Part shown: in pieces, positions 52,971 through 64,000 of the stretch
Layout: each line of letters opens with the position of its first letter
How positions within the stretch are numbered: position 1 is the first letter of the stretch
Origin: Gorsachius magnificus
Lineage: Eukaryota > Chordata > Aves > Pelecaniformes > Ardeidae
Direction of reading: 5' to 3'
Assembly (NCBI GenBank): GCA_034008185.1
Contig: CM067109.1
Span: forward strand, 36,674,885-36,738,884
DNA: 64,000 nt
Notes under the pieces: generated by a model
What the model saw: only the letters and a program-made list of their open reading frames with translations
Databases searched by the model: none
What the model was told of the DNA's origin: nothing
Program-made: the position numbers and the translations under genes

Positions 52971-55840
52971 GCATGTTTGTCTAGGTTGTTGTGTGCTTTT
53001 TGTTTCTTGCGGTAAAAATTGGAGAGTATTTTTTGCCAGTTTCACATTGTATCACTTAGCTTTTGGTTTTCAATACTTTTTTTTGGTAATGGTTTTTGAA
53101 AATGCTATCCAAAACCACTGAGAAACCATTACTGTTCAGCTTGGCACTGTTTCTTACTTTTGAGTTGGGGGTTCAAACAAATACCAAAACCACATATCCC
53201 AGCTGTGTTGAGGACAGTTCTGTGCAGCTAAAAAAAAAAGAAGACACAAGAATGTGGGATCATTGGCAGATGGCTGTTGGGCCAACATGCTAAATCTAAC
53301 GTTAATTATCTACTTGCTGCTTTTGATAACTGTTGAGTAGCAAGGAGTGCTATCACCTCCTTTAAGAAATTAGACTGTTGCCTGCACGCCATATCATAAC
53401 TGCTTCCTAAAAAATACAAGAACTAATTAATAGTCTATGAGCTGGCCAGTACTCGACTGTTCAATGCCAGACTCCAGTAGGGAGCTTTCCTAATTTCTTT
53501 TTTGCTTCTGAAAATCCACAAAGCAATGGTGGTTGCGCCTGCCATGAGAGAACACAGGCCTGTTTTTCCACATATAAAAAAAGAGTGGTGCATGGAGCGC
53601 GAAGCTTCAAAATACTTGATCAGACTTCCTTCTTAACAGAACTAGGTACAAAGTGTTCTGAAGAGAAGGCAAGTTGAATCTTCTGGTAAGACTTAAGAAG
53701 GTCTCTTTTTCCAGAGTGGGCTGTTCCTCTCCAAAGGCACATTGTCAAAGACTTTTTAGTTAGTAATACAGTAATGCTGTATGTATGTGCTTTTCTAAAC
53801 ATACAGAGAAGGACTGATGAACTGTAGTGAGGAATCATGTAGATATTTTTTTCCCCAGAGTCTGCTAAAACTGCTCCCTTGAATTCTTCCACTATATTAG
53901 GTAATAAGGGACAAGAGCTTTTTCCAAGGAAAGGTTTTAATCTCTCTTCTGATGAAATCAGTGACCTCTTGAGGAGACCTGTTCAGTTTACATGGTGAAA
54001 TTTTAATCTACATGTTCAAGACAACTTAAGATATAATAAGCAGAGATTCCAGTTTCTTTCTGATAATGTTTTACTAATGAAAGCTTAACTGCTGCTTGTG
54101 GCATAATACAAACCAATGCACTGGAAAAGGAACAAGATGAAAGGAAAAAGATTCCTTTTTACTTGTGGAAACACTGCCCCTCAGCCTTAGTTCTCAATAA
54201 ACACAGCAGCCCATTACTCACCAGTGGCCTGAGGACTTCATTCCTGTAAGCTGTGCCAGCAGGAAGCTGGGAGGGAGGAGCGTGGTTGCACCAGAGAAAA
54301 AAAAAATTACAGGATTGTGCTCTGTATCCAAGTTTTCATCATCATTAAAAATTGGGTTTGGTCTGATAGCGAGGAGAGTAAAATTAGATTCTTAGAGTTT
54401 TCAAATCAGTTTTCTCAGTTTTATAGGCTGCTCTATTGGGGTGAACACCTTTAGTTCAATAATTTGAGCAGTTTACTTTTTTCTAGACCAAGTGGTGGGT
54501 TACTTTAATGGCTGATGTTTTGGATTGGTGTTTTCAAATGGGTTTCGTGGAGTATGGCGAGTTTGGCATTTTCAAATTTACTGACAGGAAGGGACAGTGT
54601 TCATGTGTCAGGGCTGATATCCCGGTGCTTTGTTTTGACAGACAATTATGCTGTGATCATAAAAGCATAACCATGTGCATTTATAAATGATGAGACATTA
54701 ACTCATTAATTTACAATCGACAGTGAAAATGTTTCCTGTAGTGATGCATCCTATTCTTACAAAATTAAGTATTATTTTTTAATTCTTTTTAGCTGAAAAT
54801 TGACAGCTTCCTTCCCCGTTCAACTTTTAAGCAGTTGTGAGCATTTGACAAGGGTCCCTCCCTGAGATATCCTGGAGCAATAAGTTGATCTCAAGTGGGA
54901 TTGGAGATTTTAGTTTCTTCTCATTAACCACACAGGTACTCTTAAGCCATTATCAGACTGAATGTTGTTTTGAACAAATAAAAATGGCACTGGGTTGGAA
55001 ATGCCTCTTTGGGTGAAAATCAGAGGATATGCTGCAGACTTGCAGACTACAGTAAAGGTTAATTATTGCTAAGTTTTTGTTGTGGAACTTGAATTGTGTT
55101 TAATTTTTTGTGAACAGATTGATGACTCTTCTGCACTGATATCTCTGGCCCAGCTTATTAAGGTATGTATGCATTCTTGTCAAATTCTTGAAAAAAGCCC
55201 CAAAGCTGTTTGCTTCGTACTTTTAAATCTCATCCTCAGGTCTATAGCTGTATGACTGTTGTGATGTGAACCAAACTTTCCTTTTTAATAATTTAAGTTA
55301 TTTATGTAAAATTTAAAACGTGTGTGTATTTTGATCCTATCCTGTAAAGAGTAGTTGCCAGTTTGGGGAGATAGAAGGGGAGTGCCTTATCAGCCTCAAC
55401 ATAATGTTGCAGTATTACTCATCCCAAGACAAAAAGATAAGATCTTCAGAAAAAAAGGTTTTCATACATTCCATTCATTTTGTGTTTGCAACATCCAGAA
55501 TAGAAGCATTTCTGGAATGTGGGCGATTGCATGGCTGGTTTTGACTTTCTAGACATTACAGCTATAGATCCAGTCTTTCAATGATGCACAGTTTCATAAG
55601 TTATAGTATATGTACAGTGAACAACACAGTCTAATTTGTTTGAATGCAGGCTGTGTAAACTGTGTGAGTGTACCTGATTGTTCATAGGAATACACCAATG
55701 TGTGTGTGTGGCGTATTAGCAGATGTGATATCCTGAAACCGTTGTAACGCCGTGTTTTGCTGTGGAACTGCTGGCATTTTTTGCTCAACCATCTGCAACT
55801 TTGCCTGGGAAAGATCCAGTGACTCTGCTTTGTGCAAAGG
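52971..55840. other. A+T-rich stretch, no assigned gene
   Basis: No gene or transposon body is supported. The only exon-like item is the 45-nt candidate at 55118-55162, listed separately. Short A or T runs occur near 53230 and 54298. Confidence 0.45.
55118..55162 (+). CDS. candidate 45-nt exon, gene unknown
   Basis: A T-rich tract and GAACAG acceptor precede exactly 15 codons reading I-D-D-S-S-A-L-I-S-L-A-Q-L-I-K, followed by a GTATGT donor, phase 0 on both sides. Such short segments arise by chance, and I see no partner exon nearby. If real, it could belong to a rightward gene starting at the 35.5-36.3 kb CpG island, with the retroviral composite in its intron. Confidence 0.22.
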
Positions 55841-56118
55841 CTGAGCACTAGGCAATTAAATTGCTAGTGACCCTGGCTGCTTGTGTCCCTCGCTGCTTAT
55901 TGTTGGGTGCCAGCAGAGCCTGGGCCAGTCTGGCTTGTGCCTGGCCTCCTGCCAAGCGTGCCTGTGAGGTCTGGAGGGTGGAGTGAGGCTTTCTCCTGGC
56001 GCTGGGTGGTGCTGTGGGGGCTGCTGTCGGTCCCTGTCCTGGAGCCATCACCTGTGTTTCCCCAGCCCTGCCTGGTTCAGGCAGCCGGGCACCGTGGGGC
56101 ATGCTTGCAGCAGCAGAG

Positions 56119-56323
56119 GTGAGCTGTGCGGGGAGAGGTGCGCCCCAGGTGGCTATGGGGTGGGCAATGGGGCTTGTGGAGCTGGGAGGGTGTTCATCTG
56201 GAGGGGCCTGGGCACTTCTTCCTCCCCTCCATTCCCCGGGACAGAGAGTGACCCTGGCCTCTCCCCATTTTACAGCACCAGCGCAAGGACAGAGGGCAGC
56301 TCCTCCTCCTCATCTCTCCCCAG
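56119..56323 (+). other. possible 5' UTR intron of the RING gene
   Basis: A donor AGCAGAG/GTGAGC at 56119 and an acceptor CTCTCCCCAG ending at 56323 frame a 205-bp segment just upstream of the ATG at 56343. The upstream in-frame extension of the RING reading frame to 55983 is probably not translated. No transcript evidence is available. Confidence 0.35.
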
Positions 56324-56342
56324 GCCGCTGCGGAGCACAGAC

Positions 56343-57436
56343 ATGGCCACGGAGACAGAGTGGCGCTGCCCCATCTGCTGCGATGCTCAGAAGGGCGTTA
56401 CCTTCGTGCAGCTGTACCAACACGCCTTCTGCCTGGGCTGCATCCTGCAGTGGGCCAAAAGGAAAACAAATTGCCTGCTCTGCAGAATGCTGATGGAGAA
56501 GGTAAAGTTTTCGGGGGGGGGAGGAGATCACTACCTGGAGCATGACCTCACGCCCCCCACGGAGCTGTCAGTCACCAGCAGCCAGGCAGGGACAACTCCT
56601 GGCCAGCTGGCCAACAGCAGCCCCCAGCGCCCAGCATCGTCCCCTCCGCAGGGGAGGCCGTTCCTGGAAGGGCAGGGGGCTGCAAGGATGGAGGCCAGGG
56701 CTACGGTGAGTGGCCTCCGGCCTGAGGTCTGGGCAGCGCTTTTCAAGCTCAACCAGCACCTCCTGTACCCCGTGCTGCCCTGGCTGCACCGGGAGCTGGA
56801 GGCAATCTATGAGGAGCAGTGGTGGCAGGCAATGGCAGCCGAAAAGCTGATTCTGCATGCCTTGTGCTTCTTTGGGCTGGACAGGGAGGCCGTGGTCCAG
56901 TGGCTGCAGCCTGGCTTCGCGGAACATATGGCACCACTGGTCCATGGCCTCATCAATGTCATCGTGCAGCGGTGCAGAGAGGAGGCCTGGAGGCTGCTGC
57001 GCGCCTACACTGCCGGGGAGGGGGACGACGGCCCTGCAGCGAGCACCAGCCCCACCACCTCCCAGGGGGGACCCCTGACTCCAGCCTGGCCTCCCCCATC
57101 AGCCCTGAAGGCTCTGACATGGAGGATGAAGCCAGCACCTTGGAGGCCACCCTGCAGGGGGGTCCTGGCCGCCCCCCATCAGCCCCCGTCCCTGCAGAGC
57201 AGGAGCTGCCCCAAGAGGAGCCAGGGCAGGCGGCGGTGGCAGGTCCCTCTGCCCAGGCCTGCAGCTGCAGCCCCTCCGCTCCCGGCCGGGGCAGGGACTG
57301 CTGTCCTGGGGGCCCCAGCACCCGCCAAGGAGGATGGCCCCCAGCCCCCAGGACTCTTCCCAGCCCTGCAAGAGGCCGCCCCACTGGCAGTACTAGCAGG
57401 GCTGCATCAGCCCTTGATTCAAGGAAAGGGAAATAA
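56343..57436 (+). CDS. TOPORS-like RING finger protein, possibly degraded
   Basis: The ATG opens with E-T-E-W-R-C-P-I-C-C-D, a RING finger spanning residues 7-49. Ligands are Cys9, Cys12, His27, Cys30, Cys33, Cys44 and Cys47, but residue 25, the expected third Cys, is Tyr. Residues about 120-220 are Trp/Leu-rich and helical (W-L-H-R-E-L-E-A-I-Y, then V-Q-R-C-R-E-E-A-W-R-L-L). This layout resembles TOPORS-type ubiquitin/SUMO ligases, of which birds carry related copies; the match is by eye. The original frame runs on to a stop at 57450-57452. An acidic Ser/Pro/Glu-rich tail (S-P-E-G-S-D-M-E-D-E-A) instead lies in another frame, reached if one G is missing from the G run near 57063-57068; that frame stops at 57434-57436, on the AATAAA at 57432-57437. 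Either the gene or the assembly has a frameshift. Confidence 0.6.
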
Positions 57437-57452
57437 ATTCCTTTATGCCTGA

Positions 57453-58195
57453 CACAGTCTCTGGGTGCTGCTTTCTGCCCCTTCTCATGGAGCCTTTGCC
57501 CTTTCCCCCATGCTCTACCACATCGGTGGCACCAGCCTTCTGGGGAGCACGACTACAGCCCCCGGAGCACCAAGGCCATGGTGGTGGTGCCTCCTCCCGC
57601 AAGAAATCCTGATGCAGCCACGTACCCACAGCGCAGCAGATGCCGAGGGCAGAGCGGGTGGGGGGGAGGCTGGTGTTGTTGCAGGTCCCATGCCCTCAGC
57701 CTGCATCCAGTCCCTCCCTTTGCTGAGCTACTGACACTTCTGAGTGAAGTGATTCATATGCCTGAGACAAACTCCTGAATGGAGAGGTGAAAGGTTTTCG
57801 CTGGGTAAGGGTGGCAGGGCCAGAGATACTGCCAACATTTTGTACAACATCACTACTCCAGGACAAGGTGGAGTGAGAGAAGAAATGTAGAAATACCAGC
57901 AGAGGACAAGAGAGAAGGAGCGTGAGCTTGGGAAGGGGCAGATGTGGACAAGAGGCACGTGCTCAACTGTTACGTCCCTGCATAAACTCTCTCCACTCAT
58001 GTTCCCCAAAGATCCCACAGTTCCGGTACCAGGAGGGCTTTTGCAGGGAAGTATCGTCTTCTAAGCTGAATCCTATCAGCGCTAGATCCGAGTGAAAGTA
58101 CAAGGATGGTTGGGTTGTCTTTGAGTGGGGCTGGTTTGAGTTGAGCTGGTTCCTGAGCACAGGTTGCAGAGCTTTAAAAAATACAATGCCATCAA
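57453..58195. other. gene-free stretch
   Basis: Nothing beyond the 3' flank of the RING gene is supported here. A frame at 57465-57734 has no recognisable content. Confidence 0.45.
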
Positions 58196-58199
58196 CCCA

Positions 58200-58935
58200 T
58201 GCTGCCTGCTTCATGGCATCACATAGCATCACCTAGCATAGCATAGCACAGCATCGCATAGACTATTTCATTTGGAAGGGACCTACATCTGTCGCCTTGT
58301 CCAACTGCCTGAGCCCTTCAGGGCTGACCAAAAGATAAAGCATCTTACTAAGGGCATTGTGCAAATGCCTCTTGAGAGCACTGGCAGGCATGGGGCATGG
58401 GCCACCTCTCTAGGAAGCCTGCTCCACTGTTTGAGCACCCCCTTGGTCAAGAAATGCTTCCTAATGGCCAGTCTCAACCGTTCCCCTGGCGCACCTTTGA
58501 ACCATTCCCACGCATTGCGTCACTGGATCCCAGGGAGAAGAGCTCAGCACCTCCCTCTCCACCTCCCCTCCTCAGGAAGCTGTAGAGAGCAATGAGGTCA
58601 CCTTCAGCCTCCTTCTCTCCAAACTGGGTAAGTCCAGAGCCCTCAGCTGTTCCTCATATGATGCACCTTACAGCCCTTTCACCAGCCTTCTTGCCCTCCT
58701 CTGGATGCATTCAAGGACCTTCATGTCCTTCTCCCATTGTGGGGCCCAGAGCTGCACACAGCACTCAAGGTGAGGCCGCACCAGTGCTGACTACAGTGTG
58801 ATAATCCCCTCTCTTGACCGGCTGCTCAGGCTCTGTTTGATGCACCCCAGGATGGGGGTTGCCCTCTTGACTGCCAGGCCACACTGCTGACTTGTTGATC
58901 ACGGTCACCTTCCTGACCAAGGAGGTCAGCACTAC
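58200..58935 (-). mobile_element. CR1 LINE 3' part, reverse orientation
   Basis: The plus strand starts with a short AGCATAGC/CATAG-type microsatellite (58205-58262), the CR1 tail in reverse, followed by 'catttggaagggacctac' and the usual CR1 C-terminal region read backwards ('ttgcgtcactggatcccag' within 'cctctggatgcattcaagg' context). Minus-strand similarity to the ORF2 C-terminus is present but broken by stops. More diverged than the copy at 60.7 kb, so older. Confidence 0.85.
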
Positions 58936-60695
58936 AACCGCAATCAAACATTTTTCTTGTCGGCCTGTGTCGGTCCATTGAACCCTAGCTGTATCCGCTT
59001 GCTAGATCACCTCAGTCTGAACTGGGCGCTCTTCTGCACCCATGTGCTTTCACCCAGCTTCTACTTTAAAGATTCCTCCAGGAGCCTTGGAATTTTCCAT
59101 GCCAGAAGCCTCACTTCCACAGGATCAAAGCGCAGCCTCCTCTTCTTGTTCCGGCTCTTCCTGTCCCAGAAGGCTTCCCAGTGCTTCATGGATCTCAGTC
59201 CCTCCTCTCTACATCTCATTTGGGTACGAAGGCTCTGGATTTCTGTGTATCCCCGGCTTCACGGGTGGAACTGGCAGTGTTTCGGGGAATGCAAGGTCCT
59301 GATCCTCAGCCACTTTCCCGACAGCCAAAACAGGGCCTCCTCCATCTGCAGGCCACCACCTGCCTCAGTGGCCTGAAGGTGGACCAAAATAACAAGCTCT
59401 GATCCTGGAGCCTCCCGTCTCGATGGTCCATGATGCCTGCTGCCTTTGTGCCCAGCAGCAGGTTGTAGTTTCCTTTCACAAGCCCAGTTCCCTAGGTCTA
59501 AGAAGATAATTCCCTGCCAGTGCCAGCTGCTTCTTGCTGTCCTTTGCACTCTCTGCTGCCTCTAAGGTGGGCGGTGATTGCAGCCATAGGGGAGGTCTTG
59601 TCTAGGAAACTCGGGCAGCCCAAGGAGGGCATAATGATTAGAGGACTGCCGCAGTGCCAGTGGGACTGCCCTGTGCTCTTTGGGGGAAGCTCATGTTAAG
59701 TCACCTTCTGTAGTTCTGTCACTTCAGCTCTGCACCTTCCCCAGGGCAAACGGCCATGGCCATTTCCCCATTTGCTCTTCTCTATGTTGCTCCATTACTG
59801 CCCTCCACCCTTGCCTGGGCTTGGGAAAGATCTTGCCATGCAAACTGAATGCTGCCTGTCTGTACTTGCACTCTTCTTCCTCCCAGCCACCCTACACCAA
59901 CCTGCCACGCTGTCCCTCCACCTCTGCTTCCTCAAGTGACACTGAAGGCAATCTCCTGTGGCGACACACAGGGAAACCCATTGTCTTCCGTTTGGGTTTT
60001 AAGAGGGTAACACATCTCAGTAGATGAGAGGAAGAAGACTGTTTATAGGACACCTGGTTTTCAGAAGGGTTTGCTGCTGTTTTGGAGGCATCCAGGTGTG
60101 CATCCAGGCTGACTGTTCTTCCCTTACTCCTTGCCGTTCCAGATTACCTGACCTTTTCCTCTTGACCCCGTATCCCTCCAGTGGTGCCAATGGTCTGATG
60201 TGGCTGCAGGCAAAATGCCGTATAAGGAGGCTATAGATTGGGCAGAACAAAGAGAAAAGAGATTTGGCAGGCATCAGACGCTTCCCTTTGGGCGCGTTTT
60301 TGGAAAAGCTCTTTTTAAAAAGGGGAAATAAGACTTTTTTAGCCTGCTCTTTGGCTGCAGAGCCTGAGATCTACTGAATAGGACTGGCTCCGCTGAACTG
60401 AAGACTCAGCACTCCTGGGACTGTTGCTTCTCCAGGCTTGTCCTATCCTCCCACTGGCTTCAGGTTCCAGCTATCCCATCACCTGTGGCATTACCAGAGT
60501 CTCTCCCCCAGCCTTTGGGAATGCTTGCCTCCTGCAGGAGAACAAGGTGCTGTGCAAGGGGATAGAGCTTCCAAGGAGCTGGAATTAATCAGCAGCCACC
60601 TGCTCTGTCCTCGGGCATCCCTGGGGTGCAGCACTTGCCTCACACAGGTTTTCCACTGCCACCTGCTCTCCTTTAGACGGCGTTTTTGTTTCTAC
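58936..60695. other. gene-free stretch
   Basis: No supported gene or transposon. Frames of up to 139 codons are present but show no domain and no clear splice context. Confidence 0.4.
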
Positions 60696-60698
60696 AAT

Positions 60699-61835
60699 CA
60701 CAGAATGGCAAGGGTTGGAAGGGACCTCCACGGATCACCTAATCCAACCCTCCTGCTAAAGCAGGTTCACCTAGAGCAGGTTGTACAGGACCCTGTCCAG
60801 GCAGGTTGTGAATCTCTCCAGAGAAGGAGACTGCACAACCCCGCTGGGCAGCCTGTTCCAGTGCTCTGTCACCCTCAAAGTAAAGAAGCTCTTCCGCATA
60901 TTCAACTGAAACCTCTTTTCTTTGTGTCCATTGCCCCTTGTCCTGTCTCTGGGCACCACTGAGAAGAGTCCGGCTCCATCCTCGTGAAATCCACCCTTAA
61001 GATATTGGTATGTGTTGATGAGGTCCCCTCTCAGTCTCCTCTTCTTCAAGCTGAACAAGCCCAGCTCCCTCAGCCTTTCCTTGTAGGGGAGATGCTCCAG
61101 TCCCCTCATCATCTTTGCTGCCCTCCTCTGAACTCTCTCTAGGAGTTCCTCATCTTTCTTGAACTGGGGAGCCCAGAACTGGACACAGTACTCCAAGTGG
61201 GGTCTCACCAGGGCAGAGTAGAGGGGGAGGAGAACCTCCCTCGACCTGCTGGCCACACTCCTCTTAATGCACCCCAGGATACCATTGGCCTTCTTGGCAA
61301 CAAGGGCACACTGCTGGCTCATGGTCAGCTTGTCGTCCACCAGGACTCCCAGGTCCCTCTCGGCGGAGCTGCTTTCCAGCAGGTCAGCCCCCAGCCTGTA
61401 CTGGTGCATGGGGTTCAACCTCCCCAGGTGCAGCACTCAACACTTGCCCTTGTTAAACTTCATCAGGTTCCTCTCCGCCCAACTCTCCAGCCTGTCCAGG
61501 TCCCCTGAATGGCAGCGCAGCCTTCTGGCATATCAGCCACTCCTCCCAGTTTTGTGTCATCAGCGAACTTGCTGATGGTACACTCTGTCCCCTCGTCCAG
61601 GTCATTGATGAATGAGTTGAACAAGACCACACCAAGTATTGAGCCCTGGGGAACTCCACTAGCTACCAGCCTCCAACTAGACTCTGCCCCGCCAATCAGA
61701 ACCCTCTCCCGTTCAGCCAGTTCCCAATCCACCTCACTGTCCACTCATCCAACCCACACTTCCTGAGATTCCCTATGAGGATGTTATGGGACACAGTATC
61801 AAAAGCCTTGCCAAAGAATGATGATGGCTCAAGGC
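60699..61835 (-). mobile_element. CR1 LINE, 5'-truncated, relatively young
   Basis: The plus strand opens 'atcacagaatggcaagg', the reversed CR1 tail. On the minus strand 60771-61436 is a 221-codon frame for the C-terminal part of CR1 ORF2 (L-G-V-L-V-D-D-K-L, then [11 protein letters not shown]). 61463-61744 contains the reverse-transcriptase motifs G-V-P-Q-G-S and F-A-D-D-T-K-L. A frameshift near 61445-61505 separates the two. The element is truncated at its 5' end near 61830, so it cannot move by itself. Confidence 0.93.
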
Positions 61836-63860
61836 TTGCAATAGATGCTAGGAAAAAGCTTTGAACCATCGTCAGTCACCAGCACCTCTGAGTTGCCCAA
61901 TGCTCCACATCCCCACAGGTGCCGGGCAAAGCGCTGGGAAACGATCTGTTGCATCCCCCCTCTCCTTCTCCCCTAGCCTCTTTGAGCCTTTACTCCCACT
62001 GCCAAGTATCTGAATCCATGGTAACAGCCACGCAGACCTGTGTGGGCTGAAAGCATAAACAAGAACAAGTGTGAGGGTCATTAGGTTTCACAAGTGGGGT
62101 AGGAGGGCTGCAATGGGGTCCTGGCATCTGGAAGTTAAGGTCAATGGAGTTGAGACAGCCTCGCTCCATTGCCCAACTCAGGTATTGCCTTGGAGTCCCT
62201 TTGCCCGCCTCACAGAGGGACTTGAGACAGGATTGGCCCTCCTCTGGTCCACTGCCTTCCTGTAAAATGGGAAACATAGCCTTTCTTGCTTCAAAGCTAT
62301 GTCAAAGGAGATGATATTTACCATGTGGGAACTAAATACCTGTTCAAATGCACCTGTCTCCTCTTCCCATCTAATACCACCATCTGTGTCCCCAGGTCTG
62401 GGTTTTTAAGATCATTGTGTCAACATGCTGACTTGCTACATCATGTGAAAACCATCCTTTAGGCTGCAGAAGGTGAGATTTAGTGATCCAGGTAATACCT
62501 GTTTTTGCCTTGCCATGTTCTGCAGAGTTCCATGGAAGTGGATGGCTCTGGGTGCCATGGAAAGTGTAGATGCCCTTGAGGGATCAGGGCCCGCAGAGGA
62601 GGAGGCACACCCAGATGCTTCGAGTAGCAGGCTAGCCCCAATCTCCTGGGGGTTTCATAGGACTTCAGAACTACTTTTAGTCTAAGCTGATTGGGAATTT
62701 GAGCTATATCTGTATGCACCACAGGTATCACATGGATAGAAGCGTTTGTCGTCATCGCTATCTGAATATGGCAAAAGCTCTTCTAGGCTTTCTCAGTGTA
62801 AACAGCCCAACTCAGTGCGAGTGTCAAGGGGCAGTTTGTATGCACCAAGCAACAATTTCCTAGGTACAATTCAGAGTTTAGGTTGTCAGTAAAAGGAAAT
62901 GACAGGAAGAAATACAGTTGCTGCTGTGCTCTCAGGCTGTGGAAATTCTCACGTTACAGCAAGACATCCTGATTTCAGCATTGCTGAACACCTTCCATCG
63001 CCGAACCTGGCTCCTGCCAGCTGTGGACATTGGGTTTGAGTATGCATCAGTAAACAGGGTGCATTACCAATGCATTTCTTAACACTCCCTGCTCTAAATC
63101 ACCATTTGCGATATTGTGACTGACACATCACATATTGTCACTAAAGACATTGTCTTCCAGTGCTTTTCAGGTATCATGATTGTCTTGAAATGCAAGCCGA
63201 GCTCTTTCCAAGATGGAATTTGCAACAGGGTGCAAGTCCACCCTGCTGCTCAACTCTACTTAAGGAGATGTTGCCCTCTAAGGGCTTGGCCCAGGGGGTT
63301 GTACAAGTGATGAAACACAGCCTCATTTCCTGCCCTGTGAATTTTCCCATTCTGGGGGCTTTTGTTCTAGGGAAGAGCAAGCGCGGTGTGGTACTAAGTG
63401 AGGCCTTTAATGCTTTACATGCCCTTGACTCTGAGGGAAAGGGACATGCAGAATCAGTGGGCAGCCGGCCACCTAATGTCAGTTCAAGATAAGCAATGAC
63501 ACCGAGAGCTGTAGAGTCATTCTGGGTTTGTGTCAGTGGGATTAAAGGCCAGTTTGGTGTGAGGCAGAGCATTTCACAGGTGACAGCACCTCCTATTCTC
63601 CCAATGTCTCTCCACCCTTTCACACAAGGGTGTTCTGATTTCCCTTGGGGCATGTTTCCTTGTATTCCTCACTGTGGGTATGCCACTATGCCCTAGAGAG
63701 AGTGCATTCTGGGGTGAGTTACAGCTGCTATTTGCAGATTACACTGCAGACCTGTGCTGGGGGCAGCAGCCACCAAGGGCCATCTGCACCCCAGGAGAGG
63801 GAGCACCTCCTGTCTACGGGGACCGATCTGGGCACACAGGTTTGCCAAACCCAGCATGCG
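61836..63860. other. gene-free stretch
   Basis: I see no supported gene, RNA or transposon. Open frames are short and shadow-like. Confidence 0.45.
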
Positions 63861-63864
63861 GGCT

Positions 63865-63976
63865 CCCCTCCCTGCTCTGTACCTCCCTTCCTTCCTTCCA
63901 TCCCTTTTTTCTTCCCTCATTTTTCCTTTCTCTTTCCCCTCTCTCTTCTGCCTCTTCTTCCCCCTTCTTTCTGTCC
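63865..63976 (+). repeat. polypyrimidine tract
   Basis: About 110 bases almost wholly of C and T, with CCTT and CTTT units. It is simple-sequence DNA that may adopt triplex-type structure. Confidence 0.8.
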
Positions 63977-64000
63977 CTACTGAGATGCTTCCTTGGCTCC

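Noticed and set aside
38073..52980. Target-site duplication around the outer ERVL LTRs
   Set aside because: Bases before the left LTR and after the right LTR do not match, and the right LTR end has a deletion, so no duplication can be claimed.
55983..56342. N-terminal extension of the RING reading frame
   Set aside because: The added 120 residues are Cys/Gly/Trp-rich noise and cross plausible UTR splice sites; the ATG at 56343 sits directly before the RING, as expected.

Overview
The window is vertebrate nuclear DNA, almost certainly from a bird. The support is: CR1 LINE fragments in at least seven places and both orientations, avian-type endogenous retrovirus (ERV) LTRs, compact CpG-island promoters, and one intron-rich gene. 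Which bird cannot be read from the sequence; the abundance of the ERVL-type LTR that starts TGTCCTGGTTTCAGCTGGG suggests a neoavian (inference).

Left third (1-32.2 kb). The one clear conserved gene is SLC49A3 (MFSD7), a 12-helix major facilitator family transporter of the FLVCR/SLC49 group, on the plus strand. Ten coding exons between 7688 and 30362 join in frame with canonical splice sites to give 472 residues. It starts inside a CpG island (about 7380-8600). A 490-bp solo LTR (6725-7214), inserted into an older CR1 with a 4-bp target duplication, ends about 470 bp upstream of the ATG and points the same way. The introns hold CR1 fragments. A long 3' UTR probably ends near the AATAAA at 32174.

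Middle (32.2-38.1 kb). A featureless stretch is followed by a second CpG island (35.47-36.35 kb) with a 22-G run, for which I cannot name a gene. Next to it are a few minus-strand exon-like segments encoding coiled coil, gene not recognised.

Retroviral composite (38.08-52.97 kb). An ERVL-like (class III) provirus has LTRs at 38083-38659 and 52401-52970, a Lys-type primer-binding site, and decayed gag, protease, reverse transcriptase, RNase H and integrase. It contains (a) a solo LTR of the same family inserted in reverse inside gag; (b) a captured antisense piece of a host histone H2B gene, with its C-terminal codons, stop and histone 3' stem-loop; (c) a defective gammaretrovirus-like genome in rotated order: capsid/nucleocapsid, pol, env, then LTR, primer-binding site and leader; and (d) after that, a second shortened copy of the ERVL H2B and integrase segments. 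The repeated segments are about 99% identical while the outer LTRs differ by about 3-4%, so the duplication looks much younger than the ERVL insertion. All retroviral reading frames are broken.

Right third (53-64 kb). A single-block RING-finger gene resembling avian TOPORS-like genes lies at 56343-57436. One zinc-ligand cysteine is replaced by tyrosine and there is an apparent frameshift in a G run. It is flanked by gene-poor DNA and two CR1 elements (58.2-58.9 and 60.7-61.8 kb); the second still encodes recognisable reverse transcriptase. The window ends in a pyrimidine-rich tract.
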